Shown in pieces: positions 8,128 through 14,907 of a DNA stretch of 15,160 nt. The notes below the pieces were generated by a model. It did not search any database. It saw only the letters and a list, made by a program, of their open reading frames with translations, and was not told the DNA's origin. Numbering within the stretch: position 1 is the first letter of the stretch; each line of letters opens with the position of its first letter. The stretch lies in the NCBI GenBank assembly GCA_018364635.1, contig JAGZLR010000049.1, positions 1 through 15,160 of the forward strand, read 5' to 3'. The position numbers and the translations under genes were made by a program. Source of the stretch: Clostridiales bacterium. GTDB lineage: Bacteria > Bacillota > Clostridia > Lachnospirales > Anaerotignaceae.

Positions 8128-8258
8128 GAAACTAAACACTTTTCCTCATAGTTTGTATCAAAATGCAGTCAAATGACATCTTTTGTCGCCTTTTTTTGTA
8201 TAAAACATTTTACAAAAGGTCAGACCATTTCAAGCTTAGGTATTTTCTATCATGGCTT

Positions 8259-9548
8259 CTATTGGCAAACATCAAAACCATGTTTTAAATCAGCGATGAT
8301 ATCGTCAATATGTTCTGTCCCTATAGAAAGTCGAATTGTATTGGGTTTTATTCCACTCAACAATAGCTCTTGCTCAGTAAGCTGAGAATGTGTTGTTGAA
8401 GCTGGATGGATAACTAAACTTTTTACATCTGCCACATTGGCCAAAAGTGAGAAAAGCTCAAGGCTTTCAGTAAACTTCTTTGCTGTGTTACTATCTCCTT
8501 TTATCTCAAACGTAAATATAGATGCCGCACCATGAGGGAAATATTTATCATATAATTGCTTTTGTCGTCCCGTTCCAAGGGAAGGATGATTTACCTTTTC
8601 CACTTGCGGATGATTTTTTAGAAATTGCACTACCTTTAATGCGTTTTCCACATGACGCTCTACTCGTAAAGACAACGTCTCTAATCCTTGTAGTAATAAA
8701 AATGAATTAAAAGGCGATATGGTTGCTCCTTGGTCTCTTAGAAGCGTTGTTCTAATTTTTGTGATATAGGCGAGATTGCCTGCTACTTCTGTGAAAACTA
8801 CGCCATGGTAGGATGGATTAGGCTTAGATAGCCCTGGAAATTTTTCGTTTTGTGCCCAATCAAAGTTACCAGCGTCAATAATTACACCGCCCATGGCTGT
8901 TCCATGTCCTCCAATAAACTTTGTAGCAGAATGGATAACAACGTCCACCCCATACTGTATTGGCTGTAATAAATATGGCGTTGCAAAAGTACTATCTACA
9001 ATCAACGGAATACCGTGTTTATGTGCAATATCAGCAATTAACTTTAAATCAATGACATCTGAATTAGGATTTCCTAACGTTTCTGCATACAAAAGCTTTG
9101 TATTTTCTTTAATTGCCTGTTCAAAATTTTCTGGTTGCGAAGGATCTACAAAAGTTGTTTCTATCCCTTGATCTCGCAGTGTATTTGCAAAAAGATTATA
9201 GGTTCCTCCATAGAGATTAACAGAAGAAACAATATGATCGCCACTCAGAGCAATATTTTGTACTGCATATGTAATTGCAGCAGCACCAGAAGCAGTGGCA
9301 AGGGCCGCTCGTCCTCCTTCCAGTGCAGCAATTCTTTTTTCCAAAACCTCTGTTGTAGGGTTCATAAGCCGCGTATAAATATTTCCGCCTTCTGTTAACG
9401 CAAATCTTCCCGCTGCCTGAGCGCTGTCTTTAAATACATAGGATGTTGTCAAATAAATTGGTACTGCCCTTGCATCTGTTGCAAGATCAGGAAATTCCTG
9501 CCCTACATGAAGTTGTAGTGTTTCAAATTTATAATTTTTTTCTGTCAT
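8259..9548 (-). CDS. metY: O-acetylhomoserine sulfhydrylase (O-acetylhomoserine aminocarboxypropyltransferase)
   Basis: This is a PLP enzyme of the Cys/Met-metabolism family. It replaces the acetyl group of O-acetyl-L-homoserine with sulfide (giving homocysteine) or methanethiol (giving methionine). The PLP lysine is in HSATKFIGGHG, Lys210 counting from the chosen start. IVDSTFATPYL carries the aspartate that pairs with the PLP nitrogen, and NIYTRLMNPTTEVLE gives the Tyr and Arg that bind cofactor phosphate in the neighbouring subunit. The length (429) fits MetY rather than the shorter MetB/MetC enzymes. Three ATG codons stand in a row (9554, 9551, 9548). GGGAGG at 9562-9557 is only two bases from the first but eight from the third, so I chose 9548. 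It lies directly downstream of an Rrf2 regulator gene, with candidate operators in the leader. Confidence 0.93.
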   Translation of the reverse strand: MTEKNYKFETLQLHVGQEFPDLATDARAVPIYLTTSYVFKDSAQAAGRFALTEGGNIYTRLMNPTTEVLEKRIAALEGGRAALATASGAAAITYAVQNIALSGDHIVSSVNLYGGTYNLFANTLRDQGIETTFVDPSQPENFEQAIKENTKLLYAETLGNPNSDVIDLKLIADIAHKHGIPLIVDSTFATPYLLQPIQYGVDVVIHSATKFIGGHGTAMGGVIIDAGNFDWAQNEKFPGLSKPNPSYHGVVFTEVAGNLAYITKIRTTLLRDQGATISPFNSFLLLQGLETLSLRVERHVENALKVVQFLKNHPQVEKVNHPSLGTGRQKQLYDKYFPHGAASIFTFEIKGDSNTAKKFTESLELFSLLANVADVKSLVIHPASTTHSQLTEQELLLSGIKPNTIRLSIGTEHIDDIIADLKHGFDVCQ

Positions 9549-9556
9549 CATCATTA

Positions 9557-9562
9557 CCTCCC
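9557..9562 (-). promoter_or_regulatory. Ribosome binding site deciding among three ATG codons of metY
   Basis: GGGAGG lies two, five and eight bases from ATG codons at 9554, 9551 and 9548. Only the third, and less well the second, has normal spacing. Confidence 0.75.
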
Positions 9563-9589
9563 TGTACAGAAACAGACTTCAATAGTAGC

Positions 9590-9604
9590 CTATTACTTTA
9601 GTAG
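9590..9604 (-). promoter_or_regulatory. Candidate Rrf2 operator in the metY leader
   Basis: CTACTAAAGTAATAG (leftward) matches the element before rrf2 at 11 of 15 positions and the one on the metY -35 at 10 of 15. It lies just downstream of the predicted metY transcription start, where a bound protein could block elongation. The assignment to the neighbouring Rrf2 protein is inference. Confidence 0.45.
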
Positions 9605-9617
9605 TTTAATGACAGAA

Positions 9618-9656
9618 ATTATAGCATTATAAACCTATAAAATCAATAGGTTTATA
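9618..9656 (-). promoter_or_regulatory. metY promoter with a perfect 29-bp inverted repeat on the -35
   Basis: Leftward -35 TTGATT (9646-9641), a 17-base spacer and an extended -10 TGCTATAAT (9626-9618). A perfect inverted repeat with 11-base arms TATAAACCTAT (9628-9638) and ATAGGTTTATA (9646-9656) and a seven-base centre encloses the -35. The same hairpin could be read as a rightward terminator (T run at 9659-9664), but no rightward gene ends here. An operator is the better reading. Within it, CTATTGATTTTATAG (leftward, 9649-9635) resembles the elements at 9590-9604 and 10106-10120. Confidence 0.7.
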
Positions 9657-9672
9657 TATTTTTTGCTTTTCC

Positions 9673-10080
9673 CTATTTTTGCGCCAACAAATCAGCTAGC
9701 GTAATAGATTCTACATAGGAATCTATTAACTCATCAAGCTTCTGCCAGACAGGAAGAGCCTTACATTCTTCTGCACGATTACATTGATTTGGTTTACATT
9801 CTAAACATGACACCGGCGCCAGACTTCCTTCCACCGACTTTAAGATACTGCCAACCGTATACTCTTTTGGAGCTTTAGAAAGCTGATAACCTCCTCCCTT
9901 TCCTCTAACTCCAATTAAAAGCTTCTGTTTCACCAATGCTGCTATAATATTTTCCAAATATTTTTCTGATATTGCTTGACGTTGAGCGATTGTTTTTAAG
10001 GGAATATATTGTCCAGGCGATTGTTCTGCTAAATCAAGCATAACTCTCAAAGCATATCGCCCTTTGGTAGAAATCATCAT
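9673..10080 (-). CDS. Rrf2-family transcriptional regulator (CymR/IscR-like)
   Basis: A 135-residue winged-helix regulator. The start MMISTKGRYALRVMLDLA is the Rrf2 signature, the recognition helix-turn-helix spans about 28-52 (TIAQRQAISEKYLENIIAAL), and the wing is GVRGKGGGYQL (57-67). Four cysteines (92, 95, 100, 106) cluster where IscR has its three cluster ligands, so iron-sulfur or redox sensing is possible but unproven. The frame extends to a GTG at 10089, but that codon overlaps AAGGAGGT (10095-10088). The ATG at 10080, eight bases after the GGAGG core, is the right start. It is 118 bases upstream of metY in the same direction and probably controls it and itself, as CymR controls sulfur genes in Bacillus. 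It could instead be an IscR-type sensor. Confidence 0.9.
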   Translation of the reverse strand: MMISTKGRYALRVMLDLAEQSPGQYIPLKTIAQRQAISEKYLENIIAALVKQKLLIGVRGKGGGYQLSKAPKEYTVGSILKSVEGSLAPVSCLECKPNQCNRAEECKALPVWQKLDELIDSYVESITLADLLAQK

Positions 10081-10087
10081 ACTATGC

Positions 10088-10095
10088 ACCTCCTT
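10088..10095 (-). promoter_or_regulatory. Ribosome binding site that fixes the rrf2 start
   Basis: AAGGAGGT overlaps the upstream in-frame GTG (10089) and so excludes it. The ATG at 10080 has eight-base spacing from the GGAGG core. Confidence 0.85.
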
Positions 10096-10105
10096 CTCTA
10101 TATTA

Positions 10106-10120
10106 CTACAAACTTAGTAG
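10106..10120 (-). promoter_or_regulatory. Candidate Rrf2 operator before its own gene
   Basis: CTACTAAGTTTGTAG (leftward) has inverted CTAC/GTAG ends. It matches the two metY elements at 11 of 15 positions each. It is flanked by TTGAAT (10129-10124) and TAATAT (10105-10100), 18 bases apart. However, a start from those hexamers would fall inside the Shine-Dalgarno site, so the true rrf2 promoter is not fixed. Confidence 0.45.
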
Positions 10121-10149
10121 GTAATTCAATCACTCTCTTGTAGTTTCTC

Positions 10150-10178
10150 TTGCAGTGCTGTTTTTTTCAACCTATAAT
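10150..10178 (+). promoter_or_regulatory. Promoter of the DUF4317 gene
   Basis: -10 TATAAT (10173-10178) is perfect. -35 TTGCAG (10150-10155) at 17 bases is weak. The predicted start is near 10185. AGGGGA (10201-10206) precedes the ATG at 10214 by seven bases. Confidence 0.6.
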
Positions 10179-10213
10179 ATATAAAAAATGCTTTGTAAAA
10201 AGGGGAAATATAT

Positions 10214-11488
10214 ATGACAAAAAAAGACATTTTAGAATTAAAACGCCGTTTAAAAAAGGATGATTGTACCTTCACCAGACTCCGTGGTTGCTATGTAGAC
10301 GCAGATAAAAATATTATTTTACAGATCAACGAAAATTTTTTGAATCTTGTAGAAGAAGAATTTTTTAAATACTTAGAAATTGCTAAAAAAACCTTATCCG
10401 GAACATTGGGAAATAATCTCCTAGAGTTATCTTTTCAGAAAACAGAACAAGAACAAGGTGGAAAAAGGCAGTTTCTTCTTCATTTAAGGGATAGTGCCTT
10501 AAAAGACGATGCGGTTGTTGAACGTCTTTATGAATTAATTATTGAAAACTATGACTATACAGGAAACTATTTAATTCTTCTGTTCCATGATGCCTATGAT
10601 GTAATTACTAAGACAAATGATAATCAGAAAATCGATGAATCTACAGAAGTCTATGAATATCTTTTGTGCGCAGTTTGCCCAGTTGAATTAACAAAAGCAG
10701 GATTAGGATACCGAAAAGAAGAGAACCGAATAGGGGCACGTATCAGGGATTGGGTTGTATCATCACCGGAGATAGGCTTTTTATTTCCAGCGTTTTCAGA
10801 CCGCAGCAGTGATATCCATTCTCTTCTCTACTACACCAGAAATACGAAACAACCTCATCAAGAATTGATGACAGAAGGTTTAGGATGCACTTCAAAAAGA
10901 ACAGCTGTGCAGGAAAAAAAGACATTTCAAGAAATTATTACATCTTCTTTAAGTGAAGAAGATCAGGAAAATAAAAACGAAATATTGATGAATATTCAAG
11001 AAACATTAAATTCCTATGTAGAGGAACATGATACTATTTATAAAAAGGAACCAATTCTACTGACAAAAGATGTGATGCATAATATCATCTCTGATAACAA
11101 CATTTCACAAAATACAGTGCTACAAATAGAAAAAGCCTTTGATGATGTTTTCTATAATGATCCGCCAATTGCAGAACATGTAATTGATGAAAAAGCATTG
11201 AAAGAAAATACGCAAAAGAAAAAAGAACAGGAACTGCAAAAGACTGTGTCTTCTTTAAAGCAACAGCTAGAAAAATCCAAAGATGGTGATTTAGAGGAAA
11301 AAAGCTCATTACCTAATAACTTAGAAGATCAATCTGTAAAAAACGATGAAACAAAAGTAATTTTACGGGTTTCTCCACAAAAAGTCATAGAGATACACTC
11401 TCAAATACTAGAAGGAAAGAAATGCTTGATTATCCCTCTAGAGTCAGGAGATCAGACAATTATTAATGGTATTGTAAAAGAAATGTAA
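10214..11488 (+). CDS. DUF4317 family protein, function unknown
   Basis: A 424-residue soluble protein without signal peptide or membrane segment. I recognise DUF4317, a family of Clostridia, from several blocks: the start MTKKDILELKRRLKKDDCTFTRLRGCYV pattern (1-28), LRDSALKDDA (91-100), GNYLILLFHDAYDV (117-130), the CAVCPVELTK stretch (152-161) and DWVVSSPEIGFLFPAFSDR (179-197). Residues about 325-380 are Lys/Glu/Gln-rich and probably coiled or disordered. A compact C-terminal segment (380-424, VILRVSPQKVIEIHSQ and onward) follows. No catalytic motif is evident and no role is established that I know of. It is a single-gene unit, divergent from rrf2 with 133 bases between start codons, and ends at its own terminator. 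Confidence 0.85.
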   Translation: MTKKDILELKRRLKKDDCTFTRLRGCYVDADKNIILQINENFLNLVEEEFFKYLEIAKKTLSGTLGNNLLELSFQKTEQEQGGKRQFLLHLRDSALKDDAVVERLYELIIENYDYTGNYLILLFHDAYDVITKTNDNQKIDESTEVYEYLLCAVCPVELTKAGLGYRKEENRIGARIRDWVVSSPEIGFLFPAFSDRSSDIHSLLYYTRNTKQPHQELMTEGLGCTSKRTAVQEKKTFQEIITSSLSEEDQENKNEILMNIQETLNSYVEEHDTIYKKEPILLTKDVMHNIISDNNISQNTVLQIEKAFDDVFYNDPPIAEHVIDEKALKENTQKKKEQELQKTVSSLKQQLEKSKDGDLEEKSSLPNNLEDQSVKNDETKVILRVSPQKVIEIHSQILEGKKCLIIPLESGDQTIINGIVKEM

Positions 11489-11491
11489 CAT

Positions 11492-11524
11492 AAGGCGCAT
11501 CCTAATTCAAAGGTGCGCTTTTTT
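11492..11524 (+). terminator. Terminator of the DUF4317 gene
   Basis: AAGGCGCA (11492-11499) pairs with TGCGCTTT (11514-11521), one G-U pair included. The stem continues as CC/GG around the loop and runs into six T (11519-11524). Confidence 0.85.
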
Positions 11525-12110
11525 ATTAAGGAATAAATAAAAATCGCTTTTTATCTTTTCGTATTCTTGAAAATCTACTCAGCCGTCATTGGTTGCCGCT
11601 GGCTCCATCAAGAGAATCGAAAATTCAAACAAAAAATCTTTCATTCATAGGTACTTCACAAAGTATATATGAGTCAAATTCTGTTTGTAAATAAATTGAT
11701 TTCTTCTCGCATATTATTATGAATGATTGCTACTACCAAATCCTCAACTATATTATGATTTCACATAATCCAGTCACTAGTGTTCATCCGTCCAGTATTT
11801 TTTATCCATATCAATATCAGTTGATCGATATTCTTATCATTTCAATATAATTTCACTCATTCACTAGAGAGCAAAACAGACCTTCCATCAACGATTAAAG
11901 GATCTATCTACCTTCCTTATCAAAAAGTTACTAAACTTGGATGACAAAAAATGAAAACGCTTAATTTTATCCCCTACTATTTGCCCTATCTCCTTTTATC
12001 ATATTGCATATTATATAGAGATTAAGGCTCTAAAATATCGAAATTCATTATAAACTTATTTACTTACCTTAATAATTCAAAAACTCAATGTCTAATGTTC
12101 TTATAAAAGT
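11525..12110. other. Gene-free interval of about 590 bases
   Basis: No frame on either strand holds a recognisable gene. The longest open pieces are 20 to 40 codons, broken by stops and mostly without ribosome sites, such as a rightward piece around 11566-11694 and leftward pieces around 11698-11860. No tRNA, clear terminator for the convergent HD-GYP gene, or repeat array is visible. It may be the remains of a decayed gene, but I could not recognise a parent. Confidence 0.6.
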
Positions 12111-13556
12111 TCAATTCCAAACCATACTTTCTTTGAATATTTGTAAAATAGAACCATCCAGTTTTCCTTCTTGCACCATAGTATCCAAAGTAAAAAACGC
12201 TTCTTCTGTTGTAAGCGCAGATTTATATGGTCTATCCCGAGCTGTCAGAGCATCAAAAATGTCTAGAATTGTCATCAACCTCACTTCTTTTGGTATTTCA
12301 TCTCCTGATAAATGCTTTGGATAACCTGTGCCATTTAACAACTCATGATGAGAAGAGGCCCAACAAATTACTTGGTGAAAGTATGGTGAAAGCTTCATTT
12401 TATTCAGTAGTTCTTCTGTCATTACTACATGGTTTTCCATTACTTTTCTTTCTTTTTCTGTTAATGTACCTTTCTCAATTGTCAGGCATTCTCTTTCGTC
12501 TTCTGTCAACCAATGTTTTATTGTACAATCCTTATCGTAGTAAGTCTCTTTCGCAATTGAAAAAATCATATTTCGTTCAAAAGTCGTTAATCTAATCTGT
12601 GGATTATTCAATGCTACAATGAACTGATAGCTTTGTTTCAACTTATCTTGTCGATTTTTCAACTCTTCTTCCGTAATTTTACCCATTGCACAATCTAACT
12701 GCCAGATCAGTTCAATCTTTTCAAATCTATTATCAATCTGTTCCAATCGATTTCCTAATCGCGTATTTTTATTCATTATTTCTATTGGTATAGCTAACTT
12801 ACCAATATCATGTAACCATATACTCATCAGAAACAGTTTTTCTTTTATTGGAGAAAATACCCAGGGATTCTTTGTATCTTTTAAATATTCTATAAATCTT
12901 TTTCCATACTTTACCATATTACGGGTATGATTAGCATTATAGGATGTTCCTTTATCTATCGCGGTAGAAATGACATAAATAAAAGAATTTAATAGATTTA
13001 TCATCTCTGTAGTATCTATCTTATCCGTTAAGCTACTTAATGTTAAAGAAAGAAGTGACATAATTAATTGTCCATCAGAAAAATGGAAAGGAATATTTCT
13101 CCCTTTTTCGTCTCTCGCATTAATTAATTGCAAAACACCATATACATCTCCAACATGATTTTCCATAGGTATTGCCAAAATTGATTTAACCTCATTTCTA
13201 TTTGGAACACCAACATCTACTAACCTTGAGAATTCACAGCCTTCACTGACACTTATTTTTTTTATATTAACTAATTCATGATTCACTATTGCTCTGTAAC
13301 AGGTACTTTTATAATCTAACTTTAAAGGAACTCTAGCATTTGTATTAATTGCATTTACTTCGAAATCTTTACCATCATACATAACCTCTACTTTCGGATA
13401 TAGAAGTTCTCCGTCAAACCTATAAAATATACCAACATCACAATTAGTTATCTCTACAGCTTTTTTTACAACATGACTTATCATCCCATTTTCATCATTT
13501 TCCTCTGAAAGAATAATTCCTATTTTTAGCAGCTGATCTATACCGGTTTTCACCAT
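12111..13556 (-). CDS. GAF and HD-GYP domain protein, probable cyclic-di-GMP phosphodiesterase
   Basis: A 481-residue protein. Residues 1-175 form a GAF-type sensor (typical ILAIPMENHVGDVYGVLQLIN, 126-146); residues 190-478 form an HD-GYP domain. Metal and catalytic residues visible are His210 (NANHTRN), His249-Asp250 with Lys253 (WLHDIGK), His376 (MENHVVMT), the HHELLNGTGYP motif (403-413) and the DIFDALTARDRPYK helix (432-445). HD-GYP enzymes hydrolyse cyclic-di-GMP to pGpG or GMP. The usual Asp before Gly in HHE-xx-DGxGYP is Asn here. About 120 residues separate HDxxK from His376, where typical members have about 30, so a helical insert of roughly 90 residues is present. No membrane segment. 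GGAGGT lies six bases before the ATG. It is monocistronic, and no cyclase is encoded nearby. Confidence 0.9.
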   Translation of the reverse strand: MVKTGIDQLLKIGIILSEENDENGMISHVVKKAVEITNCDVGIFYRFDGELLYPKVEVMYDGKDFEVNAINTNARVPLKLDYKSTCYRAIVNHELVNIKKISVSEGCEFSRLVDVGVPNRNEVKSILAIPMENHVGDVYGVLQLINARDEKGRNIPFHFSDGQLIMSLLSLTLSSLTDKIDTTEMINLLNSFIYVISTAIDKGTSYNANHTRNMVKYGKRFIEYLKDTKNPWVFSPIKEKLFLMSIWLHDIGKLAIPIEIMNKNTRLGNRLEQIDNRFEKIELIWQLDCAMGKITEEELKNRQDKLKQSYQFIVALNNPQIRLTTFERNMIFSIAKETYYDKDCTIKHWLTEDERECLTIEKGTLTEKERKVMENHVVMTEELLNKMKLSPYFHQVICWASSHHELLNGTGYPKHLSGDEIPKEVRLMTILDIFDALTARDRPYKSALTTEEAFFTLDTMVQEGKLDGSILQIFKESMVWN

Positions 13557-13645
13557 AATTTTACCTCCGAAATACTTCTAGGTAATTATCAAAATAATTC
13601 ATTTCAACAAACGGTTGCTAAGCTTTGCCATTGACAGCATACTAG

Positions 13646-13674
13646 ATTATATCATAATATTCTTTGGTTTACCA
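13646..13674 (-). promoter_or_regulatory. Promoter of the HD-GYP gene
   Basis: Extended -10 TGATATAAT (13654-13646) with a weak -35 TGGTAA (13674-13669) at 17 bases. The predicted start near 13639 leaves a leader of about 82 bases. The leader contains a small CAAC/GTTG hairpin but no recognisable riboswitch. Confidence 0.55.
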
Positions 13675-13870
13675 TAACACTTTTTATCAGATAACTTTTA
13701 ATATTACTATTTTTTAATAATATAACTCATACAAAAATACAAAATAGATTGACAACAAACGACAGGACTTATTATCTATCCTTTATGGATATTAACGGCC
13801 ATCATAAAAACAAAATCAAAAAACAATTGTTCATCAAGACAAACACACACACAAATTTGATATAAAAAAT
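13675..13870. other. Gene-free AT-rich stretch before the tRNA-fMet terminator
   Basis: No gene is visible on either strand. It contains a short CA-dinucleotide run (about 13842-13852) and a small TATCC/GGATA hairpin (13777-13791), neither with an evident role. Confidence 0.5.
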
Positions 13871-13904
13871 AATAAAAGACCCTATAAATAATTTATAGGG
13901 TCTT
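13871..13904 (-). terminator. Terminator after tRNA-fMet
   Basis: AAGACCCTATAAA (13876-13888) pairs perfectly with TTTATAGGGTCTT (13892-13904) around a three-base loop. Leftward it runs into TTTTATTATTTTTT. It begins five bases beyond the tRNA 3' end. Confidence 0.93.
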
Positions 13905-13909
13905 AAAAA

Positions 13910-13983
<74 letters not shown>

Positions 13984-14003
13984 ATATCAAACTTACTATA
14001 TTA

Positions 14004-14031
14004 AGTATAGTCAATTTATTAAAAAAGTCAA
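14004..14031 (-). promoter_or_regulatory. Promoter of tRNA-fMet
   Basis: Leftward -35 TTGACT (14031-14026), a 16-base spacer and -10 TATACT (14009-14004). Transcription would start near 13997, about 14 bases before the mature 5' end. The promoter begins eight bases past the stop codon of the upstream metallopeptidase gene. Confidence 0.75.
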
Positions 14032-14038
14032 GTCTTTT

Positions 14039-14758
14039 TTAAATTCCATCCTTAAAATTTAACTCTAAATTAGATCTTCTTACTTTCCAGTCTGGCATAA
14101 GCCTACCTAGCTCAGAATAAAAAACATTTCCATGATTTCTATAAATAAAATGCAGCAATTCATGTAATACTACATAATCAATACAAGCTTCAGATGTTTT
14201 CATTAGCTGCAAATTTAAACCTATTCTTCCCTTAGACGGTATACAGCTTCCCCAACGACTACTCATGTTTCGGACATAAAATTCTGGTTTTCTTATCCTA
14301 TACTCTTGCAGTAGCGGCAACATACGATCTATAGCTGTATCAAATACATCATAGCATCTTTTTTTCAACCAAATAAGATATAGTTCTTTTACTTCCCTTG
14401 AACGCTCAGCAAATGGAGAACAAATTTCAACTGTATGATCTATCAATCGGATTCTTATTTCATGATTATAATACATTTTTATCATACACAATTTTCCGAG
14501 AAAATATACCTGTTTATCAGAATAAATTTCTGAATCTGGCTGATTCATTTTTCTCTTCTCAACCTTAGCTAAATGTAAAAATATCCAGTCAGCCTTTGCA
14601 TACATAAAAGACTCTATTTCCTGCCTGGAAACTTTTGAGCTAGCAGATACTAAAATTTGGCCTTCAGAATTAATACGTATATTAATATTTTTCACTTTTT
14701 TTTCTGTAAAAATATACTGAATGTTTAATCCATCATATTCAAAAGAACGAACTTCCAT
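14039..14758 (-). CDS. YgjP-like M48-type zinc metallopeptidase (DUF45)
   Basis: A YgjP/SprT-like zinc metallopeptidase of the DUF45 family, 239 residues from the chosen start. The zinc site is HELLH (His199, Glu200, His203) followed by His209 in RNHGNVFYSEL. The preceding SSRWGSC (166-172) and GRIGLNLQL (177-185) blocks and MPDWKVRRSNLE after it are typical of the family. No signal peptide, so cytoplasmic; the substrate of this family is not established. The frame reaches a TTG at 14788 but GGAGG (14771-14767) points to ATG 14761 (five bases) or 14758 (eight bases); I chose the latter. It sits between the terminator after tRNA-Cys and the tRNA-fMet promoter, and no clear promoter of its own is visible. 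Confidence 0.88.
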   Translation of the reverse strand: MEVRSFEYDGLNIQYIFTEKKVKNINIRINSEGQILVSASSKVSRQEIESFMYAKADWIFLHLAKVEKRKMNQPDSEIYSDKQVYFLGKLCMIKMYYNHEIRIRLIDHTVEICSPFAERSREVKELYLIWLKKRCYDVFDTAIDRMLPLLQEYRIRKPEFYVRNMSSRWGSCIPSKGRIGLNLQLMKTSEACIDYVVLHELLHFIYRNHGNVFYSELGRLMPDWKVRRSNLELNFKDGI

Positions 14759-14766
14759 CATTAATT

Positions 14767-14771
14767 CCTCC
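14767..14771 (-). promoter_or_regulatory. Ribosome binding site setting the metallopeptidase start
   Basis: GGAGG leads to the adjacent ATG pair at 14761/14758 and argues against the upstream TTG (14788) and ATG (14776) in the same frame. Confidence 0.75.
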
Positions 14772-14791
14772 ACCATAACCCACGTCAATAA

Positions 14792-14824
14792 GAAAAAGAG
14801 ACATTACATATAAGTAATGTCTCT
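14792..14824 (-). terminator. Terminator at the end of the 5S-tRNA cluster
   Basis: AGAGACATTAC (14797-14807) pairs perfectly with GTAATGTCTCT (14814-14824) around a six-base loop and, reading leftward, runs into TTTTTCTTATT. It lies three bases past the tRNA-Cys 3' end and would end the rRNA-operon transcript. Confidence 0.92.
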
Positions 14825-14827
14825 AAG

Positions 14828-14898
14828 AGGCGACAATCAGATTTGAACTGATGATCAAGGTGTTGCAGACCTATGCCTTACCACTTGGCTATGTCGCC
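14828..14898 (-). tRNA. tRNA-Cys (anticodon GCA)
   Basis: A complete 71-nt cloverleaf: acceptor GGCGACA/TGTCGCC, three-pair D stem, anticodon loop CTGCAAC, T stem ATCAG/CTGAT, discriminator U73 as expected for Cys. No encoded CCA. Nine bases separate it from tRNA-Glu. Confidence 0.97.
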
Positions 14899-14907
14899 GT
14901 ATTATAA

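Noticed and set aside
8194..8217. TTTTGTA/TACAAAA hairpin as the metY terminator
   Set aside because: The stem is weak and, reading leftward, is followed by GGCGAC rather than a U tract.
10100..10129. TTGAAT and TAATAT as the rrf2 promoter
   Set aside because: The transcript would begin inside the Shine-Dalgarno sequence at 10095-10088, leaving no working leader.
11641..11726. Nine-base inverted repeat TCATTCATA / TATGAATGA in the gene-free interval
   Set aside because: The arms are about 70 bases apart, there is no adjoining element, and a match of this length is plausible by chance in AT-rich DNA.
11951..12025. Small rightward frame for a hydrophobic 24-residue peptide (MKTLNFIPYY...)
   Set aside because: No usable ribosome site, no promoter, and such short frames are expected by chance in AT-rich DNA.
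13557..13640. Possible cyclic-di-GMP riboswitch in the HD-GYP leader, because of a GGCAAAGC stretch
   Set aside because: Only one short piece resembles the class I motif; the second arm, the GNRA loop and a downstream terminator or anti-terminator are missing, and the leader is only about 82 bases.
13749..13780. Perfect rightward TTGACA at 13749-13754
   Set aside because: No matching -10 at 16-18 bases and no rightward gene follows; it points into the antisense side of tRNA-fMet.
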